A stretch of DNA of 18,025 bases from Clostridia bacterium (GTDB taxonomy: Bacteria > Bacillota > Clostridia > Oscillospirales > CAG-272), in assembly GCA_017960705.1 (NCBI GenBank), contig JAGCYR010000133.1, positions 1 through 18,025 of the forward strand, given 5' to 3'. Positions 1-6,171 of the stretch are shown here, one piece after another; the first letter of the stretch is position 1, and each line of letters opens with the position of its first letter. Below the pieces are notes generated by a model. It did no database searches. It saw only the letters and a list, made by a program, of their open reading frames with translations, and was not told where the DNA came from. Made by a program: the position numbers and the translations under genes.

Positions 1-117
1 AAGGGGAATCACCTGAAAACTGCGTACTACACGGTCGTGAACAACCGGATCGACCACAACAACACGTCCTATCCCTCCGACCATATTCCGGTCCTGGCAC
101 AGCTCTACATCCAATAA
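1..117 (+). CDS. Endonuclease/exonuclease/phosphatase-fold protein, C-terminal fragment
   Basis: Only the last 38 codons are in the window; the frame is open from base 1 and ends in TAA at 115-117. The fragment carries a Ser-Asp-His-Ile-Pro-Val motif about ten residues from the C-terminus. This SDHxPV ending is the typical last conserved block of the EEP (exonuclease III/DNase I/inositol-phosphatase-like) superfamily, where Asp-His contribute the catalytic pair. The superfamily hydrolyses phosphodiester or phosphomonoester bonds in nucleic acids, phospholipids or sugars, and the substrate cannot be told from this tail. A strong hairpin at 126-155 follows directly and probably ends its transcript. 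The family call rests on one motif and its position relative to the stop, so it is good but not certain. Confidence 0.7.
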   Translation, partial: KGNHLKTAYYTVVNNRIDHNNTSYPSDHIPVLAQLYIQ

Positions 118-649
118 CCAAAACAACACCGGCGCACCACTCGGTGCGCCGGTGTTTGTATTGTTCGTTTGCGTCTTCGAGCGCCTGTTTTCGGTGCGCC
201 AAGTGGATCCCGATATGCCCGACGCCGAGCAGTAGGGCGGAGACGAGCAGGACGATATTGCCCCCCCAGATCGAAAGCAGCAGGAACGCCAGGACCGGGA
301 GCGTCGCGCCGGCGACCGGGATCCCGAGCAGCGGGCGGTAGAAATCGAGCATGGTACGCGGGCTCTTGAAATAGCGGATCCAGAAGACCTCGTAGAGCAG
401 CATCGAGACGAGCGACGCCAGAAGCCAGAGCGACCACGGCGTCAGGGGAAACCGCGGGTTGAAGTCGGCAAAGATCACGGCGGAGGCGGTCACGAGCACT
501 TCCCCGACCCGCTCGAAGGCGAGCAGAACGCGGTTCTCGTTCTTCGCGTACCGCCCGTAGTTTTCGGGCTGCCGCTTGGTCCAAAGAAAGTTTGGAACGA
601 AGAGCAAGAGAAGCCAGATCAGCCCGATATAGGAAAACCCGAAACGCAG
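1..649 (-). CDS. Conserved multi-pass membrane protein, CTG start, no stop in window
   Basis: The conserved coding region runs from a CTG codon at 649-647 leftwards to about 185, giving about 155 residues. It begins L/M-RFGFSYIGLIWLL and ends GHIGIHLAHRKQ. Hydrophobic segments lie near residues 4-20, 68-85, 108-125 and 128-148. The sequence pattern (YIGLIWLL...PNFLWT, a central FERVGEVLV, and IPVAGATLPVLAFLLL) resembles a small hypothetical membrane protein family I recall from Clostridia. No biochemical function is known to me. No ATG, GTG or TTG lies between the upstream in-frame TAA and CTG649; AAAGGGGGG sits 7 bases before that CTG. The ATG at 656-654 is out of frame. Past the conserved end the frame stays open through the terminator hairpin and antisense to the EEP gene to base 2, so the true 3' end is unresolved. 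A promoter at 673-700 drives it. Confidence 0.6.
   Translation of the reverse strand, partial: MRFGFSYIGLIWLLLLFVPNFLWTKRQPENYGRYAKNENRVLLAFERVGEVLVTASAVIFADFNPRFPLTPWSLWLLASLVSMLLYEVFWIRYFKSPRTMLDFYRPLLGIPVAGATLPVLAFLLLSIWGGNIVLLVSALLLGVGHIGIHLAHRKQALEDANEQYKHRRTEWCAGVVLVIGCRAVPGPEYGRRDRTCCCGRSGCSRPCSTQFSGDSP
126..165. terminator. Bidirectional hairpin terminator between the convergent first two genes
   Basis: A perfect 13-bp stem pairs 126-138 with 143-155 around a four-base loop. On the + strand it is followed by a T-rich stretch (TTGTATTGTTCGTTT), and on the - strand by TGTTTTGGTT. It lies 8 bases after the stop of the EEP-family gene. It also sits inside the open frame of the opposing membrane-protein gene, which matters because that gene has no stop codon before the hairpin. 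Confidence 0.8.
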
Positions 650-672
650 AGCGCATCCCCCCTTTCGGTTAG

Positions 673-700
673 ATTATAGCACAAATCCCCGAAATGTAAA
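673..700 (-). promoter_or_regulatory. Promoter of the leftward membrane-protein gene
   Basis: Read on the - strand, a TTTACA -35 box (700-695) is followed by a 16-bp spacer and a perfect TATAAT -10 box (678-673). TGC just upstream of the -10 makes it an extended -10 promoter. Transcription should start near 666, only about 17 bases before the proposed CTG start. It is back-to-back with the rightward promoter at 713-741. Confidence 0.75.
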
Positions 701-712
701 GCCCCTCCGGGA

Positions 713-741
713 TTGACTTTTTTCGCGATTCGGGCTATAAT
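713..741 (+). promoter_or_regulatory. Promoter of the first PAP2 gene
   Basis: TTGACT at 713-718, a 17-bp spacer and TATAAT at 736-741 form a near-consensus housekeeping promoter. The predicted start is near 748, leaving a leader of about 36 bases with GGAGG at 770-774 before the ATG at 784. It is divergent from the promoter at 673-700. Confidence 0.85.
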
Positions 742-783
742 AAAGAAGCCCCGTCATTTGATGGGCAACGGAGGAAAAAAGAT

Positions 784-1506
784 ATGGCGGACAAAAACGG
801 AACCTGCTTTTGCAAAAAGAATTGGAAGCTGCTCGTCGGGGCGGCGTTCCTCGTCCTGTTCGTTTTACTGATCGTTCTGCTCAAGACGGTCGACGTTGAA
901 CTTGACCCGAACACCGACAGGGAGATCGGTCTCTCGTCCTTAAACTTTGCCGCGCGCGACGCGATCGGCGAACGCTTCGGGCTCTACGACCTGACCGAAT
1001 ACCTCGGCTATTTCGCGATCCTCGCGGCGGTCTGCTTCGCCGTGTGGGCGATCGTCCGATTCTTCTTCGCGCGCTTCGATCTCCGCAAGACGGGGCTTGA
1101 CTTCGTCGTTCTCGCGGGACTGTACGCCGCCGTCGTCCTCTTTTACGTCCTGTTCGAGTTTCTGGTGATCAACTACCGTCCCGTCCTGCTCGACGGCAAG
1201 GCGGAGGCGTCCTTCCCCTCCTCGCACACGATGCTCGCGATCACGGTCTTCGTGTCGGCGGCGCGGATCCTCTACCGCCGATTCAACCTGCGCGTGTCGC
1301 CCGTCCTGTTCTCGCTCCCCTTCTACCTGCTCGCGGCGTTCGTGACGGTCGCGCGGCTGCTGTCCGGGGTGCACTGGCTGACCGATATCGTCGGCGGCGT
1401 TCTGCTCTCCGCGGCGCTGCTCTTCCTCTTCTCCTTCTTCTCCGACCGGGTCAAAGTCGAAACCGACGACAAAGAGGAGACCGAGGAACCCGCCCCCGCG
1501 GAATAA
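784..1506 (+). CDS. PAP2 superfamily membrane phosphatase (variant first motif)
   Basis: A 240-residue integral membrane protein of the PAP2 (type 2 phosphatidic acid phosphatase) superfamily. These enzymes remove phosphate from lipid substrates such as phosphatidate, phosphatidylglycerophosphate or undecaprenyl diphosphate at the membrane. Hydrophobic segments lie near residues 16-34, 74-92, 105-128, 150-162 and 172-220. Motif 2 is PSSH (145-148), with H148 the expected general acid. Motif 3 is R191-x5-H197-x3-D201, with H197 the expected nucleophile. Motif 1 (K-x6-RP) has RP at 132-133 but E125 where Lys is usual. The N-terminus is Cys/Lys-rich and the C-terminus is an acidic Glu-rich tail (226-240). 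GGAGG lies 9 bases before the ATG. The gene is monocistronic between its own promoter and a terminator. The substrate cannot be assigned. Confidence 0.85.
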   Translation: MADKNGTCFCKKNWKLLVGAAFLVLFVLLIVLLKTVDVELDPNTDREIGLSSLNFAARDAIGERFGLYDLTEYLGYFAILAAVCFAVWAIVRFFFARFDLRKTGLDFVVLAGLYAAVVLFYVLFEFLVINYRPVLLDGKAEASFPSSHTMLAITVFVSAARILYRRFNLRVSPVLFSLPFYLLAAFVTVARLLSGVHWLTDIVGGVLLSAALLFLFSFFSDRVKVETDDKEETEEPAPAE

Positions 1507-1526
1507 CCCTTTCCCCCAAATAATAT

Positions 1527-1562
1527 CGCCCCCCGGAAACCGGGGGGCGGTTGTATTTTTTC
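1527..1562. terminator. Bidirectional terminator between the convergent PAP2 and transporter genes
   Basis: A perfect 10-bp GC-rich stem pairs 1527-1536 with 1540-1549 around an AAA loop. On the + strand it is followed by GGTTGTATTTTTTCG, a good U-tract for ending the PAP2 transcript. The leftward transporter gene stops at 1565-1567, just before the same hairpin on the other strand, where only a weak AT-rich tract follows. Confidence 0.85.
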
Positions 1563-1564
1563 GT

Positions 1565-2830
1565 TTATTGATTGGAGATAAAGCGTTTCCAGCGGGTGAA
1601 GCAGAACACCAGCGCGAGGGTGCCGACGGCGGCGACGCAGAACCACGCGATCACGGTGGCGCGCCAGCCGAAAGTGCTGCTGTAGACCGCGACGCCGTAG
1701 CCCGAGACCGCGACCCCGACGTAGGTCGCCGAGTTCAGAAGCCCCGCGACCGTCGAGACGATCCCGGCGGACGCAAAGCGGTGCGGAACGCGGGTGGTCA
1801 GGATGTGGTTGATCGCCTGGACCCCGCTCATGGTGAGGGCGAGCAGGATGATGGTCAGGACTGCGGAACGCCCGAGCGTGAAGATCAGGCAGCCGAGCGA
1901 CACCAGAACGACGCCCCAGAAGATCGCGGAGGAGGTCAACTCGTTCTTAAGCTTCATATACACCATCCCGGCGATGATGACGCAGACCGTCGAGAAGACC
2001 GGGAGGATCGCCGAACTCATGATCGCGGCGATATCGCTGAGCCCGAACTCGTTTTGCAATAGATCGGGCATCCAGCTGGTCACGCCGTCGCGGAGCAGAC
2101 CGTGGGCGACCACGACGATATAGAGCAGAGGCAGTCCCGCCGCCAGAATGATCGGCCACGCGGACGGCTTTTTCTTCTCTTCCCCGTCGGCGGTCTCGGG
2201 ATGCGCCCGGAGCGCGGTCTTGAGAAGTCCGACCGAGGGAATGGTGCGCACCAGAAGGACCCAAGCCACGCCCGCCGCGACCTCGACAGCCCCGGAGAAC
2301 CAGAACGCGAGCCGCCACGAGAGCAGATGGATGCTGGCGGGAACGACGGCGAGGTAGATCAGAACGATCCCGACGTTGCTGGCGATCGACACCCAGACGA
2401 TCCCCTTCTGGAACCCGTTGTCGGTCATATCGCAGGTCATCTGACGGACGAGCGACGGCCAGATCATGGCTTTGCACACGCCGTTCAAAAACCACGCTAC
2501 GCAGATCAGGGGCAAACTCGTCGCGCAGCCGACGGCGATATTGCACGCCCCCGCGCCGAGCAGCCCGGCGAACACGACGTACCGCGGCGGCACGCGGTCG
2601 CCGACGAAGCCCATCACGATCTGTCCGAAGCCGTACGAGATCGCCATCAGGGTCAGGGCGAGACCGAGCAGCGCCTTGGCGTTTCCGCCGAAGGTGTCGT
2701 ACATTGCGATCTTCGCCGCCGCGAGATCGTACCGCCCGAGATACTCGACGAGATAGATCGCCGAGGTGAGGATGGTCATCCTCCGGTCGATACGGGTCAT
2801 ACGCGGTTTCCCCAGTTGCGTTCCGTTCAC
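1565..2830 (-). CDS. GlpT-like organophosphate:phosphate antiporter (MFS, OPA family)
   Basis: A 421-residue, twelve-segment major facilitator transporter most like the organophosphate:phosphate antiporters (GlpT, UhpT), which exchange an external organophosphate such as glycerol-3-phosphate for internal phosphate. The two arginines that bind the phosphate in E. coli GlpT have likely counterparts: R33 in YLGRYDLAAAK and R247 in LLRDGVTSWMPDLL. The MFS loop 2-3 motif is at about 74-85 (GFVGDRVPPRYV). A cytoplasmic mid-loop near 205-225 is charged (GEEKKK). The start is GTG at 2830-2828, supported by GAGAGGA about 6 bases upstream; M11 and M18 are alternatives. It has its own promoter (2892-2920) and follows the GlpA-like operon in the same direction, which supports glycerol-3-phosphate as substrate. 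Substrate identity remains inference. Confidence 0.82.
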   Translation of the reverse strand: MNGTQLGKPRMTRIDRRMTILTSAIYLVEYLGRYDLAAAKIAMYDTFGGNAKALLGLALTLMAISYGFGQIVMGFVGDRVPPRYVVFAGLLGAGACNIAVGCATSLPLICVAWFLNGVCKAMIWPSLVRQMTCDMTDNGFQKGIVWVSIASNVGIVLIYLAVVPASIHLLSWRLAFWFSGAVEVAAGVAWVLLVRTIPSVGLLKTALRAHPETADGEEKKKPSAWPIILAAGLPLLYIVVVAHGLLRDGVTSWMPDLLQNEFGLSDIAAIMSSAILPVFSTVCVIIAGMVYMKLKNELTSSAIFWGVVLVSLGCLIFTLGRSAVLTIILLALTMSGVQAINHILTTRVPHRFASAGIVSTVAGLLNSATYVGVAVSGYGVAVYSSTFGWRATVIAWFCVAAVGTLALVFCFTRWKRFISNQ

Positions 2831-2849
2831 CGCAATCCTCTCATTCTAA

Positions 2850-2864
2850 GTCGGTCGCACCGAC
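2850..2864 (-). promoter_or_regulatory. Perfect hairpin/palindrome in the transporter leader
   Basis: GTCGGT (2850-2855) and ACCGAC (2859-2864) form a perfect 6-bp inverted repeat around a three-base centre. It lies in the transporter 5' leader, about 28 bases downstream of the -10 box and 20 bases before the GTG start. It could be an operator or a small RNA hairpin. The glpA-like leader contains a comparable hairpin at 6112-6127. Confidence 0.4.
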
Positions 2865-2891
2865 AGATAACGCTGAATTTTTTAGACTTTT

Positions 2892-2922
2892 ATTATACCA
2901 TTGTTGCCTCGGATTTGCAACA
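2892..2922 (-). promoter_or_regulatory. Promoter and overlapping inverted repeat of the transporter gene
   Basis: On the - strand, TTGCAA (2920-2915), a 17-bp spacer and TATAAT (2897-2892) preceded by TGG make an extended -10 promoter. A perfect inverted repeat TGTTGC-N9-GCAACA (2902-2907 with 2917-2922) overlaps the -35 box and spacer, a classic operator position for a repressor. The leader is about 55 bases. The same TTGCAA-17-TGGTATAAT layout recurs at the GlpA-like operon. Confidence 0.8.
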
Positions 2923-2952
2923 GTTTTGACCTCTTTTTTTCATTTTTCGCAT

Positions 2953-2989
2953 AAATATACCGCGCCCCCGCAGGAGGCGCGGTATATTT
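2953..2989 (-). terminator. Hairpin after the GlpA-like operon
   Basis: A perfect 14-bp stem pairs 2953-2966 with 2976-2989 around a nine-base loop, 9 bases beyond the DUF1667 stop. The 3' arm on the - strand ends in TATATTTAT, but the following bases are A-rich and not a clean U-tract, so it may be a leaky terminator that allows some read-through into the transporter gene. Confidence 0.6.
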
Positions 2990-2997
2990 GATTCGGG

Positions 2998-3372
2998 TCA
3001 GACGGCTTTCGCGCTGCCCGACGCGATCAGGTCGACGCCCGTCCCGAGAAAATCGGGAACGATCACATCGCCGCATTCGACGTCGCCCTTGACGGTCAGC
3101 CGGCGGATCACCTCCATCCCGGTAAAGATCAGCTCCTTCGGGATGGCGGTCCGGGTGCGCACCGGGACCAGCGGAACGTCGGAACCCTCGGTTTTCACCG
3201 AAGAGGTCAGGATGCGGAGCGGACGGCAGAACTCGTTCTCGGCGTACGCCTTGCCGCGCGGGCAGGAGTTGCCCTCAACGCAGTCGATCTCGCCGGTCAT
3301 ATCGTCGCCGCACACGGTGATGAGACACCCCTGCGGGCAGGTGATGCAGACGATCTGTTTTTCGGTTTTCAT
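2998..3372 (-). CDS. DUF1667 cysteine-rich protein of the anaerobic GlpA-like operon
   Basis: A 124-residue soluble protein with an N-terminal cysteine cluster: C9-x2-C12-P-x2-G-C16, then C21, C31, C37 within a CPRG motif, and C49. This is the DUF1667 pattern, expected to bind an iron-sulfur cluster or zinc, though no activity is established for the family as far as I know. The C-terminal half has no cysteines except C99 in a GDVECGD stretch and lacks membrane segments. The ATG is preceded by GGGAGGG at good spacing, and the gene begins 15 bases after the stop of the FAD/NAD oxidoreductase. It is the last gene of the operon. DUF1667 genes are commonly found beside GlpA- and GlpB-like genes in clostridia, where they may take the place of GlpC as an electron-transfer partner; that role is inference. 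Confidence 0.85.
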   Translation of the reverse strand: MKTEKQIVCITCPQGCLITVCGDDMTGEIDCVEGNSCPRGKAYAENEFCRPLRILTSSVKTEGSDVPLVPVRTRTAIPKELIFTGMEVIRRLTVKGDVECGDVIVPDFLGTGVDLIASGSAKAV

Positions 3373-3387
3373 CGTTATCCCTCCCTT

Positions 3388-4626
3388 TCAGTCGACCCGG
3401 ACGGTCAGGCTCGCGGCGCCGCTCACGTCCTCGGGCTTCACCGTGACCTTTTCCATCTCGCCGGGATTGATCTTGATCAGCTTGCGCGAAGAGATCTCCT
3501 TACCGTCCGCCAGCACCCTGACGACCGCGCCCTTCTCGGGTTTGGCGGCGCGGAAGAACAGCGTGGCGGGAAAGTCGGGCGCGATCCGCTGCGGGCAGAC
3601 GTACCGCACGTTGCCCTCCGGCACGGTCGGGATCTCCTTCCCCGCGGGGAGCTTGCCCATCGCGTACCGCGCGGCGTACCGCCCGCCGCGTTCGCTCTCC
3701 TCGGAGACGTTGTCGGCGAGATCGTTGACGTGCACGACGTTCCCGCAGGCGAAGACCGACGGTTTGCAAGTCTGCATGAACTGGTTGACGTCGGGTCCGT
3801 TCGTGATCTTATTGATCCGGATGCCTGCGGCGGCGGTCAACTCGTTTTCGGGGATCAGACCGCAGGAGAGGAGCAGGGTGTCGCATTCGTAGAGTTTTTC
3901 GGTGCCGGCGATGGGTTTCTTGGTCGCGGGGTCGACCTCGGCGATCACGACCCCCTCGACCCGCTGTTTGCCCTTGATCTCAACCACGGTATGGTTGAGC
4001 AACAACGGGATATTGAAGTCCTCGAGACACTGTACCCGGTTGCGGGTCAGCCCGGCGGTGTAGTCCATGATCTCCGCGACGGCGAGCACCTTCGCCCCTT
4101 CAAGGGTCAGGCGGCGCGCCATGATCATTCCGATATCGCCCGAACCGAGGATGACGGCGGTCTTGCCGACCATCATGTTCTGCCGGTTGATCAGCCGCTG
4201 CGCCGCGCCCGCCGTGTAAACCCCGGCGGGACGGGTCCCGGGGGTCGCGATCGCGCCCCGCGTCCGTTCGCGGCAGCCCATCGCGAGGATGACGCTCTTC
4301 CCTTCCGCGACGAATAATCCGTCCTCGCGGTTGACCCCGGTCACCGAGTTGTCCCCGACCTCGAGGACCATGGTGCCGAGTTTGTATTCGACGCCGAGAT
4401 CCAGCGCCTCCTTGATATAGCGGCGGGCGTACTCGGGTCCGGTCAGCTCCTCCCCGAAGGTCTTGAGCCCGAATCCGGGATGGATACACTGTTCGAGGAT
4501 GCCGCCGAGCGACACGTCGCGCTCGACGATCAGGACGTCCTTCGCCCCCTCTTTTTTCGCGCCGACGGCGGCGGCGAGTCCCGCGGGTCCCCCGCCGACG
4601 ATGATGACGTCGTAGATCTGTTTCAT
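3388..4626 (-). CDS. NAD(P)/FAD-dependent oxidoreductase, partner of the GlpA-like dehydrogenase
   Basis: A 412-residue two-dinucleotide-binding flavoprotein of the pyridine nucleotide-disulfide oxidoreductase fold. The FAD site is GGGPAG at 11-16 with the ribose-binding E35. A second Rossmann motif, GSGDIG, lies at 161-166 and should bind NAD(P). The C-terminal block FACGNVVHVND (292-302) is the conserved FAD-contacting region. C47 in EQCIHPGFG and C118 in MGCRER are typical of this operon-encoded subgroup, but there is no CxxxxC redox disulfide. It probably accepts electrons from the upstream GlpA-like protein and passes them to or from NAD(P). AGGAGGG overlaps the stop codon of that gene and lies 7 bases before the ATG, indicating translational coupling. 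It is annotated variably as a GlpB-like or sarcosine-oxidase-alpha-like subunit. Confidence 0.87.
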   Translation of the reverse strand: MKQIYDVIIVGGGPAGLAAAVGAKKEGAKDVLIVERDVSLGGILEQCIHPGFGLKTFGEELTGPEYARRYIKEALDLGVEYKLGTMVLEVGDNSVTGVNREDGLFVAEGKSVILAMGCRERTRGAIATPGTRPAGVYTAGAAQRLINRQNMMVGKTAVILGSGDIGMIMARRLTLEGAKVLAVAEIMDYTAGLTRNRVQCLEDFNIPLLLNHTVVEIKGKQRVEGVVIAEVDPATKKPIAGTEKLYECDTLLLSCGLIPENELTAAAGIRINKITNGPDVNQFMQTCKPSVFACGNVVHVNDLADNVSEESERGGRYAARYAMGKLPAGKEIPTVPEGNVRYVCPQRIAPDFPATLFFRAAKPEKGAVVRVLADGKEISSRKLIKINPGEMEKVTVKPEDVSGAASLTVRVD

Positions 4627-4639
4627 CTCGCTTCCCTCC

Positions 4640-6082
4640 TCACTCTCTTACCGCCCCGGTCAGCATCTCGGAGCCCGGCTCGTTCTTTCTGACTTCCTCG
4701 GGCGAGATCCCGAGTTCGCGCGCGATGATCTCGATGACCCGGGGACCGCAGAAGCCGCCCTGGCACCGTCCCATCCCGGCGCGGAGCCGGCGTTTCACCC
4801 CGTCGACCGAACGGGCGCCGAGCGTGCGGTGGATCGCGTCGCAGATCTGCCCCTCGGTCACGGTCTCGCAGCGGCAGACGATATTGCCGTAGCGGGGATC
4901 GCGGGCGATCAGCTCCGCCCTCTCTTTTGCCGAGAGTTCCGCGAAGCGCGGCGTGCCGTGACGGATCGGGTTGAAGTTGGTCTTGAAGGTCGCCCTAAGC
5001 CCGTTCTCCAGCATCAGGTCGACCACGTATTTCGCGATGGCGACCGACCCGGTAAGACCCGTCGAGCGCACGCCCGAGATATTGACGTAGCGGGCGAGAT
5101 CGTCGTAGATATCGATATTCAGCCCCTCGGGATTCCGCTGCGCGCGGAGCCCGCAGTACTGAGTGATGGTGTCGCGCAGGTTGACGCCCGGGATCATCTT
5201 CGAGACGTCGGCGGCGATCGACGCCAGCCCCTCGGCGTTGGTGCTCTTGTCGGTCTTGTCGAGCATATCCTCGGCGGTCGGACCAACCAGCATATTGCCG
5301 TGGATGGTCGGACACATCAGCTTGCCCTTGGTCACTTTCGTCGGGATGGGCAGAACGATCATACCGACCTTGCACGAGGTGTTCTTATCGAGGATGTAGA
5401 ACTGCCCTTTGCGCGGGGTGACGTAGTAGTCGTTCTTCCCGACGTACCCGGCGACCTCGTCGCAGTACAGTCCCGCCGCGTTGACGACGTATTTGGTCGC
5501 GATGGTCCCCGCCGTAGTCTCGACCGCCGTCACGCCGCCCTCCTCGACCTTGATCCCGGTGCATTTGGTCCCGAGCAGGAAGTGCACGCCGTTGTCGGCG
5601 GCGTTCTCCGCAAGCCCGATGCAGAGCAGGAAGGGATCGATAATGCTCTCGCGCGGAATATAAAGACCGCCCTTGACGGAGGGATTCAGGTTGGGCTCCA
5701 TTTCGAGCAGCTGCGCCCCGGTCTTATACTCCACGTCGTAGACGCGGTTCATCATCGCCTTGTGCTTCAGCGCGGGCAGCTGCGCAAACTGTTCGTCGGT
5801 AAACGCCGGCAGGATCGCGCCGATCCGCTTGAAGGGCACGTCGAGATCCCGTGCGATCTTATCGTACATCGGGTTCGCCGCGACCACCAGCTGACTTTCA
5901 AGCGTCCCCGGTTTCGCGTCGTACCCGGTGTGGATGATCGCGCTGTTCGAGCGCGAACTGTCCCCGCCGAGATCCTCGTTCTTTTCCAAAACGGTCACGT
6001 CCAGATCGTACTTGGACAGTTCCCGCGCGAGCGCGGAGCCGACCGCTCCCGCCCCGATCACGACTACGTCTGTTTGTTTCAT
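4640..6082 (-). CDS. GlpA-like FAD-dependent dehydrogenase with C-terminal BFD [2Fe-2S] domain
   Basis: A 480-residue protein resembling the catalytic subunit of anaerobic glycerol-3-phosphate dehydrogenase, which oxidises glycerol-3-phosphate to dihydroxyacetone phosphate. The FAD site is G10-A-G-A-V-G15, with E33 at the end of the second strand. A DAO fold follows to about residue 370. The C-terminal region (about 400-450) is a bacterioferritin-associated-ferredoxin-like domain with C403-x-C405, C440 and C445 as [2Fe-2S] ligands. Soluble, with no signal peptide. AAGGAGA precedes the ATG. It is first in a three-gene operon with an NAD/FAD oxidoreductase and DUF1667, and divergent from a DeoR-type regulator. 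Related flavoproteins oxidise 2-hydroxyglutarate, so the substrate rests on context: the GlpT-like transporter and the DeoR gene. No membrane-anchoring GlpC is present here. Confidence 0.87.
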   Translation of the reverse strand: MKQTDVVVIGAGAVGSALARELSKYDLDVTVLEKNEDLGGDSSRSNSAIIHTGYDAKPGTLESQLVVAANPMYDKIARDLDVPFKRIGAILPAFTDEQFAQLPALKHKAMMNRVYDVEYKTGAQLLEMEPNLNPSVKGGLYIPRESIIDPFLLCIGLAENAADNGVHFLLGTKCTGIKVEEGGVTAVETTAGTIATKYVVNAAGLYCDEVAGYVGKNDYYVTPRKGQFYILDKNTSCKVGMIVLPIPTKVTKGKLMCPTIHGNMLVGPTAEDMLDKTDKSTNAEGLASIAADVSKMIPGVNLRDTITQYCGLRAQRNPEGLNIDIYDDLARYVNISGVRSTGLTGSVAIAKYVVDLMLENGLRATFKTNFNPIRHGTPRFAELSAKERAELIARDPRYGNIVCRCETVTEGQICDAIHRTLGARSVDGVKRRLRAGMGRCQGGFCGPRVIEIIARELGISPEEVRKNEPGSEMLTGAVRE

Positions 6083-6111
6083 ACGCGTTTCTCCTTGTTC
6101 CGAAAAAGCCC

Positions 6112-6127
6112 GACGGACCGATCCGTC
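6112..6127 (-). promoter_or_regulatory. Leader hairpin upstream of the GlpA-like gene
   Basis: A 6-bp perfect inverted repeat (GACGGA 6112-6117, TCCGTC 6122-6127, centre CCGA) lies in the 5' leader. On the - strand it is followed by GGGCTTTTT, so it could act as a weak attenuator; alternatively it is an operator. The transporter leader has a hairpin in the same relative place. Confidence 0.4.
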
Positions 6128-6138
6128 CGACCGTTTCC

Positions 6139-6167
6139 ATTATACCACCTCCGTTTTTGAATTGCAA
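6139..6167 (-). promoter_or_regulatory. Promoter of the GlpA-like operon
   Basis: On the - strand, TTGCAA (6167-6162), a 17-bp spacer and TATAAT (6144-6139) with TGG directly before it form an extended -10 promoter. The -35 lies within the 8-bp palindrome ATTGCAAT. The layout is nearly the same as the transporter promoter at 2892-2920. The predicted leader is about 50 bases. Confidence 0.8.
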
Positions 6168-6171
6168 TATA

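Noticed and set aside
261..267. Run of seven C residues as a possible frameshift error in the leftward membrane gene
   Set aside because: The conserved family-like sequence continues in the same frame on both sides of the run, so no frame change occurs there.
105..656. A 183-codon leftward frame starting at ATG 656
   Set aside because: It is Arg/Ala/Pro-rich with no family resemblance. The adjacent frame in the same DNA gives a conserved hydrophobic membrane protein, so this frame is a shadow despite its well-placed ATG.
4829..6160. A 443-codon open frame on the + strand
   Set aside because: It lies antisense to the GlpA-like gene, which has clear FAD and [2Fe-2S] motifs, and it shows no domain features.
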